From contig NZ_JBIJDC010000012.1 of assembly GCF_044344315.1 (NCBI RefSeq), positions 1 to 64,000 on the forward strand: a stretch of 64,000 nucleotides of DNA. Direction: 5' to 3'. The position numbers and the translations under genes were made by a program. The notes beneath the pieces are model-generated. The model made no database searches and had not been told where the DNA came from. It was given only the letters and a program-made list of their open reading frames with translations. Positions within the stretch are counted from its first letter, which is position 1. The number at the start of each line of letters is the position of its first letter. This DNA comes from Zoogloea sp044344315 (GTDB lineage Bacteria; Pseudomonadota; Gammaproteobacteria; Burkholderiales; Rhodocyclaceae). Shown here in pieces: positions 55,695-63,577 of this stretch.

Positions 55695-56867
55695 TTGAAT
55701 TTCTTTTCTCCCTGTCCCCGCGGCCTTGAGCCGCTTCTCGCCGAGGAGCTGAAGGCTCTCGGTGTCGCCGATCCCAGGATCGTTCCCGGCGGTGTGCATT
55801 TCGCCGGTGAGTGGTCCCTGTGCTATCGGGTGAACCTGGAAAGCCGTATTGCCACCCGTGTGCTGTGGCAGATCACCATGGGCCGCTACCGCAGCGAGGA
55901 GGACATCTACCGGATCGCCTACGCGCCCACCTGGGCCCGCTGGTTTACGCCCGATCAGACCATCCGGGTCTTCGTGGTGGCCCACAAGTCGCCCCTGCGC
56001 AGCCTGGAGTTCGCCACCCTGCGCATCAAAGATGCGGTGTGCGACCACTTCCGAACCGTCGCCGGGCGGCGGCCCGACGTGGATACCCAGTCGCCCGACA
56101 TGCGCATCCACGCTTTCCTGTCGGCCGATACGGTCACGCTGTATCTGGATACTTCGGGCGATGCACTCTACAAGCGCGGCTTCAAGCAGGCCGCGGTGGA
56201 GGCGCCCCTGAAGGAGAACCTGGCGGCCGGCATCCTGCGCCTGACGGGCTGGAAGCCGGGCGAGGAGGCCTTGTGCGACCCCATGTGCGGCAGCGGCACC
56301 TTCCTGATGGAAGCGGCCCAGATGGCCCTTGACGTGGCGCCGGGCCTGGGCCGCCATTTTGCCTTCGAGCGCTTCAAGCAGTATGAAAGGGATGTCTGGC
56401 ACCCTATCCGCCAGGCCGCCGAGGCTCGCCGCCAGGCCCCCCGCAAGCTGGCCATCTACGGCTCCGACATTCTGGAAGCCCAGCAACGCAAGACCATCGT
56501 GAACCTGCGCAGCGCCGGTCTGGATGGCTGCGTCGAGGTGGGGCGCGGGGATCTGCTGGATCTGCAGGCGCCGGCCGCATCCGGCGTGCTGATCGCCAAC
56601 CCGCCTTACGGCGTGCGCTTGTCGGATACAGCAGAGCTGGAGGCGTTCTACCCGAAACTCGGCGACGCCCTGAAGGCCCACTGGGCTGGCTGGCGCTGCT
56701 ACTTCTTCAGCGGCGACCCCGCCTTGCCCAAAGGCGTCCGCCTCAAGGCCAGCAAGCGCACCCCGCTGTTCAACGGCGCCATCGAATGCCGGCTGTTCGA
56801 ATACCAGATGGTCGCCGGCTCAGCCCGCAAACCCAAGCCCTCGGACAATGAGGATCTGAACGATTGA
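55695..56867 (+). CDS. THUMP-domain class I RNA methyltransferase (RlmL N-half-like)
   Basis: 390 residues. THUMP RNA-binding domain (about 50-155) then a Rossmann methyltransferase domain (about 165-380) with DPMCGSGTFLMEAA (SAM binding) and the catalytic NPPYGVRL motif. E. coli RlmL joins such a unit, which makes m2G2445 in 23S rRNA, to a second methyltransferase (RlmK); here the second half is absent, as is common in betaproteobacteria. Start appears to be TTG at 55695 (NFFSPCPRGLEPLLAEE), the only codon giving the conserved N terminus; no clear ribosome-binding site. Confidence 0.88.
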   Translation: MNFFSPCPRGLEPLLAEELKALGVADPRIVPGGVHFAGEWSLCYRVNLESRIATRVLWQITMGRYRSEEDIYRIAYAPTWARWFTPDQTIRVFVVAHKSPLRSLEFATLRIKDAVCDHFRTVAGRRPDVDTQSPDMRIHAFLSADTVTLYLDTSGDALYKRGFKQAAVEAPLKENLAAGILRLTGWKPGEEALCDPMCGSGTFLMEAAQMALDVAPGLGRHFAFERFKQYERDVWHPIRQAAEARRQAPRKLAIYGSDILEAQQRKTIVNLRSAGLDGCVEVGRGDLLDLQAPAASGVLIANPPYGVRLSDTAELEAFYPKLGDALKAHWAGWRCYFFSGDPALPKGVRLKASKRTPLFNGAIECRLFEYQMVAGSARKPKPSDNEDLND

Positions 56868-56902
56868 GGGTGTCGCAGCCAGCCTCTTAACCGGCCGCGC
56901 CG

Positions 56903-57021
56903 AATGGGGGCAGGAAGCGTAGCAAGCGGTCCAAGGTCGCGATGAGGCGCGCAGCCGTACTTGAGTACGGCGAGCACCGCAGTCGCGAGATTGGAGCGCG
57001 CAGTAGCTTCATGCCCCCATT
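56903..57021. repeat. 119-bp palindromic element between convergent genes
   Basis: Outer arms AATGGGGGCA (56903-56912) and TGCCCCCATT (57012-57021) are perfect inverted copies, next to them GAAGC and GCTTC pair, and the interior continues to pair imperfectly (TCCAA with TTGGA, TCGCGA with TCGCGA) down to an apical hairpin GCCGTACT/AGTACGGC (56954-56961/56964-56971). The right arm touches the pilU stop codon at 57021-57023. Position between converging genes suggests a bidirectional terminator or a REP-like repeat. No T-run follows. Confidence 0.75.
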
Positions 57022-58154
57022 TAGATGATGTCGAGGTTCTGGATGCCGGAGAGCATGTCCTTGTCGCCCCTGCTGCTCTTGAGCTTGATCTGCAGGCGCA
57101 GATCGTTCATGGAGTCGGCGTTGCGCAGGGCATCCTCGTAGGTGATCATGCCCTTCTCGTAGAGGTCGAACAGGCTCTGGTCGAAGGTCTGCATGCCAAG
57201 TTCGGCCGAGCGCTTCATGACCTCCTTGATGCCCGGGATCTCGCCCTTGAAGATCAGGTCGGAGATCAGTGGCGAGTTGAGCATCACCTCGACAGCCGGT
57301 ACCCGGCCCTTGCGGTCGCACATCGGCAGCAGGCGTTGGGAGATGAGGGCACGCAGGTTGAGTGAGAGGTCCATCAGCAACTGGTGACGGCGCTCTTCAG
57401 GGAAGAAGTTGATGATCCGGTCGATGGCCTGATTGGCGCTGTTGGCGTGCAGGGTGGCCAGGCACAGGTGGCCGGTTTCGGCAAACGCAATGGCGTAGTC
57501 CATGGTCTCCCGGTCACGGATTTCGCCCATCAGGATCACGTCGGGGGCTTGGCGCAGGGTGTTCTTCAGGGCCGGCTCCCAGGAGTCGGTGTCGATGCCG
57601 ACTTCCCGCTGGGTCACGATGCAGTTCTTGTGGGCGTGTACAAACTCGATCGGGTCCTCAATGGTGATGATGTGTCCGAAGGATTTCTCGTTGCGGTAGT
57701 CCACCATCGCGGCCAGTGAGGTGGTCTTGCCGGTGCCGGTGCCGCCGACGAAGATCACCAGCCCGCGCTTGGACATGGTGATGTCCTTGAGTACCGGGGG
57801 AAGGCCCAGGGAGTCGAAGGTCGGTATCTTCTGGGGGATGGTCCGCAGTACCAGCCCGACCTGCCCCTGCTGGATGAAAGCGTTGGCGCGGAAGCGCCCG
57901 ATGCCCGGCGGTGAGATGGCGAAGTTGCACTCTTTGGTGGCTTCGAACTCCTGGGCCTGACGGTCGCTCATGATCACCCGGGCGAGTTCTGAGGTGTGGG
58001 TGTGGGTGAGTTGCTGGTTGGACTGGGGAATGATCTTGCCGTCGATCTTGATGGCCGGCGGAAAGTTGGTGGTGATGAAAAGGTCAGAGCCGTTCTTCTG
58101 CACCATGAGGCGCAGGAGGTCGTGCATGAATTTGAGTGCCTGATCACGTTCCAT
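57021..58154 (-). CDS. pilU: Type IV pilus retraction ATPase PilU
   Basis: 377 residues; the PilT-like ATPase that assists pilus retraction in the cytoplasm. Walker A GGTGTGKTTSLAAM, Asp box with EDPIEFVHAHKN, Walker B VILMGEIRDRETM, and the His box HLCLATLHANSANQAIDRI. The C-terminal extension past the PilT length (SMNDLRLQIKLKSSRG) is characteristic of PilU. The gene lies 53 bp downstream of pilT on the same strand, as in other betaproteobacteria. Its 3' end is flanked by the palindromic element. Confidence 0.95.
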   Translation of the reverse strand: MERDQALKFMHDLLRLMVQKNGSDLFITTNFPPAIKIDGKIIPQSNQQLTHTHTSELARVIMSDRQAQEFEATKECNFAISPPGIGRFRANAFIQQGQVGLVLRTIPQKIPTFDSLGLPPVLKDITMSKRGLVIFVGGTGTGKTTSLAAMVDYRNEKSFGHIITIEDPIEFVHAHKNCIVTQREVGIDTDSWEPALKNTLRQAPDVILMGEIRDRETMDYAIAFAETGHLCLATLHANSANQAIDRIINFFPEERRHQLLMDLSLNLRALISQRLLPMCDRKGRVPAVEVMLNSPLISDLIFKGEIPGIKEVMKRSAELGMQTFDQSLFDLYEKGMITYEDALRNADSMNDLRLQIKLKSSRGDKDMLSGIQNLDII

Positions 58155-58207
58155 GGTGGGTTCCTGTTGCCGGGGTGGGCCGGCAGGCTGATGGGGTCTG
58201 CCGGGCT

Positions 58208-59251
58208 TCAGGCGGGGAAGCTGTCCTTGTTCTGGGCGCGCAGGCGAGCTTCAGAGCCCGCAACGATATTGCGCCTGACCATGTCGGCGAGGCACTGGTC
58301 GAGGGTCTGCATGCCGATGTTCTGCCCGGTCTGGATGGCGGAATACATCTGCGCCACCTTGTTTTCGCGGATCAGGTTGCGGATGGCCGGGGTGCCAATC
58401 ATGATCTCGTGGGCGGCCACCCGGCCGGTGCCGTCCTTGGTCTTGAGCAGGGTCTGTGAAATCACGGCCCGCAGCGATTCGGACATCATGGCCCGGACCA
58501 TGTCCTTTTCGTTGGCGGGGAAGACGTCGACGATACGGTCGATGGTCTTGGCGGCTGACGAGGTGTGCAGGGTGCCGAAGACCAAGTGGCCGGTTTCGGC
58601 TGCGGTGAGGGCCAGGCGGATGGTTTCCAGGTCGCGCATTTCACCCACCAGCACCACGTCCGGATCTTCCCGCAGGGCCGAGCGGAGGGCTGCGTTGAAG
58701 GACTGGGTATCGCGGGAAACTTCACGCTGGTTTATCAGGCAGCGCTTGGATTCATGGACGAATTCGATGGGGTCCTCGATGGTCAGGATGTGGCCGTATT
58801 CGTTTTCATTGACGTAGTCGACCATCGCCGCGAGGGTGGTGGACTTGCCTGAACCGGTAGGGCCCGTAACCAGCACGATGCCTCGGGGCTGATTGGCGAT
58901 CTCCTTGAAGATCTTTGGACAATTGAGCTCCTCGAGAGACATGACCTTGGAGGGAATGACCCGGAACACGGCTGCCGCACCGCGGTTCTGGTTGAAGGCA
59001 TTGACCCGGAAGCGTGCCAGGTTGGGGATCTCAAAGGAGAAGTCGGTCTCAAAGAACTCCTCGTACTGCTTGCGCTGGGAGTCGTTCATGATGTCGTACA
59101 CCATGCCGTGGACGTCCGTGTGGGCAAGGGCCGGCAGGTTGATCCGGCGCACGTCGCCATGGACCCGGATCATCGGCGGCAGGCCGGCTGAAACGTGCAG
59201 GTCGGATGCCTTGTTCTTGACCGTAAAGGCCAGCAGTTCGGTGATATCCAT
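58208..59251 (-). CDS. pilT: Type IV pilus retraction ATPase PilT
   Basis: 347 residues; hexameric motor that retracts type IV pili (twitching motility). N-terminal PAS-like domain (MDITELLAFTVKNKASDLHV), Walker A GPTGSGKSTTLAAM, Asp box EDPIEFVHESK, Walker B VVLVGEMRDLET, His box HLVFGTLHTSSAAKTIDRI and the conserved AIRNLIRE motif. The ATG at 59251 gives the canonical PilT N terminus; an in-frame upstream codon at 59320 would lie in the intergenic promoter region. Divergent from yggS by 96 bp, a conserved proteobacterial arrangement. Confidence 0.96.
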   Translation of the reverse strand: MDITELLAFTVKNKASDLHVSAGLPPMIRVHGDVRRINLPALAHTDVHGMVYDIMNDSQRKQYEEFFETDFSFEIPNLARFRVNAFNQNRGAAAVFRVIPSKVMSLEELNCPKIFKEIANQPRGIVLVTGPTGSGKSTTLAAMVDYVNENEYGHILTIEDPIEFVHESKRCLINQREVSRDTQSFNAALRSALREDPDVVLVGEMRDLETIRLALTAAETGHLVFGTLHTSSAAKTIDRIVDVFPANEKDMVRAMMSESLRAVISQTLLKTKDGTGRVAAHEIMIGTPAIRNLIRENKVAQMYSAIQTGQNIGMQTLDQCLADMVRRNIVAGSEARLRAQNKDSFPA

Positions 59252-59347
59252 CTTGGGGGCTCGCGGCAGGGCAGGGATTGTCGGGCGGAAAATCGGGCTC
59301 GGGCCCGATGCTATACTCAACGGCCCCGACTGCCCAGAAAATGAGCT

Positions 59348-60043
59348 TTGGAAGATTATAAATCAGGCATATCCGCACGCCTGCAAAACATCGCTGAGCG
59401 TATCGCACAGGCTGCCGCAGCATCGGGCCGTGATCCCTCCGAGGTCCGGCTGCTGGCGGTCAGCAAGACATGGCCGGCCGAGAGCCTGCGAGAGGCCGCC
59501 GAAGCCGGACAGCGGGCGTTTGGCGAGAGCTATGTGCAGGAGGCCATCGACAAGGTCGATGCGCTGGCGGGCCTGGGGCTGGAATGGCATTTCATCGGCC
59601 CCTTGCAGAGCAACAAGACCCGCCCGGTGGCGAATGCCTTTGCGTGGGTGCATTCCGTCGACCGCCTCAAGATCGCCCAGCGCCTGTCCGAGCAGCGGGA
59701 TGTGCATCTGCCGCCGCTGCAGGTATGCATCCAGGTCAATGTGAGTGGTGAGGCGAGCAAGAGCGGTGTCAAGCCGGAAGCGCTTCCGGAACTCGCCAAC
59801 GCGGTGGTGCAGCTACCCCGTTTGCGGTTGCGGGGCCTCATGACCATCCCCGAACCGAGCACTGACGTGGCCTTGCAGCGGGCGCGCTTCGCGGCGCTAC
59901 GCCACCTGCGGGATACCTTGAACAGCGCAGGTATGGGTCTCGATACCCTTTCCATGGGCATGTCGGATGATCTGGAGGCTGCGATTGCCGAAGGTTCGAC
60001 GATGGTCCGCGTGGGCACGGCGATCTTCGGATCCCGGGCCTGA
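59348..60043 (+). CDS. yggS: PLP homeostasis protein YggS (PLPBP/PROSC family)
   Basis: 231 residues; pyridoxal-phosphate-binding TIM-barrel protein that balances vitamin B6 and amino-acid pools. PLP-binding Lys40 lies in LLAVSKTWP, with GESYVQEA, WHFIGPLQSNK, VNVSGEASKSG, LRGLMTIP and the phosphate-binding region LSMGMSDDLEAAIAEGSTMVRVG. The start is TTG at 59348: an ATG at 59341 is out of frame and closed by a stop within seven codons. A TATACT hexamer (59312-59317) may be the -10 of its promoter. 35 bp upstream of proC. Confidence 0.93.
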   Translation: MEDYKSGISARLQNIAERIAQAAAASGRDPSEVRLLAVSKTWPAESLREAAEAGQRAFGESYVQEAIDKVDALAGLGLEWHFIGPLQSNKTRPVANAFAWVHSVDRLKIAQRLSEQRDVHLPPLQVCIQVNVSGEASKSGVKPEALPELANAVVQLPRLRLRGLMTIPEPSTDVALQRARFAALRHLRDTLNSAGMGLDTLSMGMSDDLEAAIAEGSTMVRVGTAIFGSRA

Positions 60044-60078
60044 CCCAACCCTTATTCCTACAACGGTGAAATGATCCG

Positions 60079-60891
60079 ATGAAAATTACTTTCCTGGGGG
60101 GCGGCAACATGGCTGTAGCCCTGATCGGCGGTCTGCTCAAGCAGGGTTTCAAGGCGGCGGATGTGCAGGCGATCGAATTATCGGCCGAAGGGCGCAGCAA
60201 GCTCGAGACGGGCTTCGGCGTGCGCGCGGTGGAGCAACTCGATGATCAGGCGCTCGCCTGCGATGTGCTGGTGCTGGCGGTGAAGCCCCAGCAACTGAAG
60301 GCGGCGGTGGCGCCCATGGCGGGCCGTCTGACAAACCAGGTCGTGGTAAGCATCGCTGCCGGCCTGCGTCTGGCTGACATCGGCCGCTGGCTAGGTGGAT
60401 ACGATGGCCTGGTGCGTGCGATGCCCAATACGCCGGCGCTCATCGGAGCCGGAATCACCGGGCTGTTTGCCAACCCCGGCGTCAGTCTGGCAGGGCGTGA
60501 AGCGGCGGAGCAGGTGCTGGCGGCTGTCGGAAGTACGGTTTGGGTCGACGACGAGGCGAAGATCGACAGCGTCACCGCCGTCTCGGGCAGTGGGCCGGCC
60601 TACGTCTTCCATTTCATCGAATGTCTGCAGGCGGCTGGCGAATCCATGGGTTTCGACGCCGCCACGGCGCGCAAACTGGGCATCGATACGGTGCTGGGTG
60701 CGGCGAAGCTGGCGGCTGCCAGTGACGAGTCTCCCGCGGTCTTGCGTGAGCGGGTCACCTCGAAGGGGGGTACCACGGCAGCGGCCCTGGCCTCCTTTGC
60801 CGCGGATGGCTTTCCGGCCATCGTGGAGCGGGCGGTGCTGGCTGCCGAGGCCCGGGGTCGTGAGCTGGGCGAACAGCTCGGCCGCGACTGA
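60079..60891 (+). CDS. proC: Pyrroline-5-carboxylate reductase
   Basis: 270 residues, the usual ProC length; reduces pyrroline-5-carboxylate to proline with NAD(P)H. Rossmann motif MKITFLGGGNMAVALIGGL, LVLAVKPQQ, RAMPNTPALIGAG and the C-terminal signature SGSGPAYVFHFIE with KGGTTAAAL. The yggS-proC-yggT-yggU order is widely conserved in proteobacteria, with B6 homeostasis and proline synthesis side by side. Twelve bases separate it from yggT. Confidence 0.96.
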   Translation: MKITFLGGGNMAVALIGGLLKQGFKAADVQAIELSAEGRSKLETGFGVRAVEQLDDQALACDVLVLAVKPQQLKAAVAPMAGRLTNQVVVSIAAGLRLADIGRWLGGYDGLVRAMPNTPALIGAGITGLFANPGVSLAGREAAEQVLAAVGSTVWVDDEAKIDSVTAVSGSGPAYVFHFIECLQAAGESMGFDAATARKLGIDTVLGAAKLAAASDESPAVLRERVTSKGGTTAAALASFAADGFPAIVERAVLAAEARGRELGEQLGRD

Positions 60892-60903
60892 CGGAGGGCG
60901 GTC

Positions 60904-61476
60904 ATGCTCGCAAGTCTTTTTCTGACGGTTGTCGAAACCCTGGGTGGGCTGCTTTCGGGTGTGCTGCTGGCCCGTTTCGTGATGCAGTGGCAGCGCATCT
61001 CCTTCCGCAACCCCATCGGCCAGTTCGTGGTGGCTACCACCGACTGGCTGGTGCTGCCGCTGCGCCGCTTCATCCCCGGCCTGGGTGGGCTCGACCTGGC
61101 CAGCCTGCTGCCAGCCTGGGTGGTGCAGGTGCTGGTTGTCTTCGTGGCTTTAGGTGTACGCGGCATCCTCGGCGTGGCAGACCCCCTGAGTCTGTTGGTG
61201 GTGATGTGGGGTGTAGGCCTGCTTGAAACCGTTAAGGTGGCCCTCTACCTGCTGATGGGCGTGGTGCTGATGTCGGCGGTGCTGTCGTGGGTCAATCCCC
61301 ATGCGCCGATGGCGGGTCTGATCAACGCCCTGGCTGAACCCTTCCTCCGACCTTTCCGGCGGGTGATTCCGCTGATCGGTGGTGTCGATCTGACGCCGAT
61401 TGCCCTGTTGCTGGTGCTCCAGGTGCTCCTCAGTGCGCTGGCCATGGGCAAGTACATGCTTGTGGGCTTGGCCTGA
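60904..61476 (+). CDS. yggT: YggT-family membrane protein
   Basis: 190 residues with two YGGT repeats, each a pair of transmembrane helices (LSWVNPHAP and FLRPFRRVIPLIGGVDL in the second; RISFRNPIGQF and LRRFIPGLGGLDL in the first). Family members are linked to osmotic tolerance and cell-division-related functions, but no reaction is known. Follows proC by 12 bp and precedes yggU by 5 bp, so it is in the same operon. Confidence 0.93.
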   Translation: MLASLFLTVVETLGGLLSGVLLARFVMQWQRISFRNPIGQFVVATTDWLVLPLRRFIPGLGGLDLASLLPAWVVQVLVVFVALGVRGILGVADPLSLLVVMWGVGLLETVKVALYLLMGVVLMSAVLSWVNPHAPMAGLINALAEPFLRPFRRVIPLIGGVDLTPIALLLVLQVLLSALAMGKYMLVGLA

Positions 61477-61481
61477 CCCCA

Positions 61482-61772
61482 ATGGGCTGGATGGTGCAGG
61501 CCGGGGATGGCAGCGTGGTCCTGATGCTGCATATTCAGCCCGGTGCCCGAAAGACCGAGGTGGCGGGTCTTCACGGCGATGCCTTGAAGATCCGGCTTGC
61601 TGCGCCACCCGTGGACGGCAAGGCCAATGCGGCGCTGCTGGCCTTTCTGGCCAAGGCTTGCAGCGTGCCGAAATCCGCGGTCTCGCTGCTCAGCGGTGAA
61701 ACGTCCAGGAGTAAGCGGGTGAGAATCGTCGGCGCTGAAGTGTCGGTGCTGGAGGCGCTGGCCTCAGCCTGA
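61482..61772 (+). CDS. yggU: DUF167 protein YggU
   Basis: 96 residues of the YggU/DUF167 family: LMLHIQPGARKTEVAG, LKIRLAAPPVDGKANAAL and a VSLLSGETSRSKRVRI strand. Small alpha/beta fold, function unknown. Last gene of the yggS-proC-yggT-yggU operon; its 3' end overlaps the convergent LysR gene by 9 bp. Confidence 0.92.
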   Translation: MGWMVQAGDGSVVLMLHIQPGARKTEVAGLHGDALKIRLAAPPVDGKANAALLAFLAKACSVPKSAVSLLSGETSRSKRVRIVGAEVSVLEALASA

Positions 61773-62690
61773 CGCTCTCTGGGTGGTTCCCGTACGCTCG
61801 ACGCGGCTTTCCTTTACCAGTTCGATGAATTTCTGCAGCCCTGCCGAAGGTAGACGGCGGCTGGGGTAATACAGGAAGAAGCCGGCTTCCGTCGGACGCC
61901 AGTCGTCCAGCACGGTTTCAAGCCGGCTGGCCGCCAGGCTGGCTCGCGCCGTTTCTTCATAGACATAGGCCAGGCCCAGGCCATCTTCGGCAGCGCGAAG
62001 CATCAGCGGCATTTCTCCCGCATCAAGGGGGCCGCTGACGTCCACCTCCAGTTTTTCTCCCGCTTTTTCGAACTCCCACCGATATCGCGCCCCACTCGGG
62101 AAGCGAATCCCGATGCAGCGATGCCGGCTCAGCTCGTGGGGGTCGGATGGACGGCCTGCCTGGGCCAGGTAGGCGGGCGCACCGACTACCACAAAGCGCT
62201 GGGGTGGCCCCAGGGGGATGGCCACCATGTCCCGATCCAGGCTTTCCCCAAAACGCACGCCAGCGTCAAAGCCGCCCTGAATAATGTCCACAAAGGCGTC
62301 GTCAGCCACGATCTCCAGGCGCATGCCCGGGTTGGCGAGCAGGAAGCGGTTGGCGAGGGGCGCCAGGACATGCTCGGCAGCATGGCGCGGGGCATTTAAG
62401 CGCAGTGTGCCCACCGGCGAGTCCCGGAAGGCGTTGAGTGTCTCAAGGGCGCTGTCGATGTCCAGCAGCGCCGGGGCGAGGCGGTCAAGCAGGCGCTGCC
62501 CGGCCTCGGTGGGGGCTACGCTGCGGGTGCTGCGATTGAGCAGCCGCACACCTAAACGGCCTTCCAGTCCCCGCAGGCTGTGGCTCAGGGCCGACGGTGA
62601 GACACCCAGCTCTGTTGCCGCCCGACGGAAACTGCGCAAACGGGCAACGGTGGCAAAAGCCTGCAGGTCGGTGAGGCGGTTGCGATTCAT
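61764..62690 (-). CDS. LysR-family transcriptional regulator
   Basis: 308 residues. N-terminal winged HTH (about 1-62; LQAFATVARLRSFRRAATELGVSPSALSHSLRGLEGRLGVRLL in segments) and a LysR substrate-binding domain (about 90-300). The DxxQGGFDAGVRFGESL and AEDGLGLAYVYE regions resemble the CrgA-like group that commonly sits next to oxidoreductases. Divergent from the SDR gene, with a palindromic ATTGA/TCAAT site just before its own start codon, so it likely controls the SDR and aldo/keto reductase genes and itself. Confidence 0.92.
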   Translation of the reverse strand: MNRNRLTDLQAFATVARLRSFRRAATELGVSPSALSHSLRGLEGRLGVRLLNRSTRSVAPTEAGQRLLDRLAPALLDIDSALETLNAFRDSPVGTLRLNAPRHAAEHVLAPLANRFLLANPGMRLEIVADDAFVDIIQGGFDAGVRFGESLDRDMVAIPLGPPQRFVVVGAPAYLAQAGRPSDPHELSRHRCIGIRFPSGARYRWEFEKAGEKLEVDVSGPLDAGEMPLMLRAAEDGLGLAYVYEETARASLAASRLETVLDDWRPTEAGFFLYYPSRRLPSAGLQKFIELVKESRVERTGTTQRASG

Positions 62691-62710
62691 ATTGATGAAT
62701 TTATCTCAAT
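62691..62710. promoter_or_regulatory. LysR-type box candidate
   Basis: ATTGA (62691-62695) and TCAAT (62706-62710) are perfect inverted half-sites separated by 10 bp, with AAATTT-like A/T-rich centre. It abuts the LysR start codon and lies 88 bp before the SDR start. LysR proteins bind such T-N11-A-type dyads between divergent genes. Confidence 0.5.
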
Positions 62711-62798
62711 AGCCCATGGTCGATTGTGTGGATTGTTGCATGAGTAGGGGCGGCGTAGCCTGCTTTGCGTTGTCCGCCTTTCAGACTGGAGAATCTCA

Positions 62799-63566
62799 GT
62801 GACTGCAGAATCCATGGACCTGGCCGGTAAGGCCATTCTCGTAACTGGTGCGTCGTCGGGCATCGGGGCCGCCACCGCGCTGGCCCTTGGCAGGGCGGGC
62901 GCCCGGGTGGCACTTGCCGCGCGGCGCGTCGATGCATGCGCCGAGCTTGCGCGGCAGATCGAGGCAGCCGGGGGCGAGGCGCTGGTGCTCGGAATGGACG
63001 TCAGCGTCGAGGCCGAGGTTGGCGCTGCGGTCGCTGCCACCGTGGCCCGCTTCGGACGACTCGATGGTGCCTTCAACAACGCCGGCGTGCTGGGGCCGGC
63101 GGGGCCGCTGCACACCCTGGAGACAGCTGACTTCGAGAGTGTGATGCGGACCAACATGTATGGCGTGCTGTGGTCGATGAAGCATGAGATTGCCGCCATG
63201 CTGGAAACGGGGGGCGGGGCGATTGTGAATACCGCTTCCATCGTGGCGCAGGTCGCGTTTCCCGGCGTGGCGGCGTACACCACCAGCAAGCATGCGGTGC
63301 TGGGGCTCACCCGTAGTGCCGCCCTGGACTATTTTCGGCTGGGTATTCGCGTCAATGCGGTGTGCCCCGGGCCGGTGGAAACGCCCATGGCGGAGATCGG
63401 GTTCGGTAGCCTCGACGGCCTGCGCACGGCCAGTGCGGGCTTTCCGGCCGGGCGGGCAGGACGTCCGGACGAGATTGCCGGGGCAGTACTGTTCCTGCTG
63501 TCGGGGCTGGCCAGTCACGTGAGCGGACAGGGGCTGATGGTGGATGGCGGTTTCACCGTTCAATGA
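62799..63566 (+). CDS. Short-chain dehydrogenase/reductase
   Basis: 255 residues, classical SDR. Cofactor motif VTGASSGIGAATALALG, FNNAGVLGPAG, catalytic Ser in NTASIVAQVAFPG and the YxxxK pair in YTTSKHAVLG, then PGPVETPM and the C-terminal GQGLMVDGGFTVQ. NAD(P)H-dependent reduction of an unknown carbonyl. GTG start at 62799 with GGAG 7 nt upstream; an in-frame ATG follows five codons later. Divergent from the LysR gene and 11 bp before the aldo/keto reductase gene. Confidence 0.93.
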   Translation: MTAESMDLAGKAILVTGASSGIGAATALALGRAGARVALAARRVDACAELARQIEAAGGEALVLGMDVSVEAEVGAAVAATVARFGRLDGAFNNAGVLGPAGPLHTLETADFESVMRTNMYGVLWSMKHEIAAMLETGGGAIVNTASIVAQVAFPGVAAYTTSKHAVLGLTRSAALDYFRLGIRVNAVCPGPVETPMAEIGFGSLDGLRTASAGFPAGRAGRPDEIAGAVLFLLSGLASHVSGQGLMVDGGFTVQ

Positions 63567-63577
63567 GGGATGGGAGC

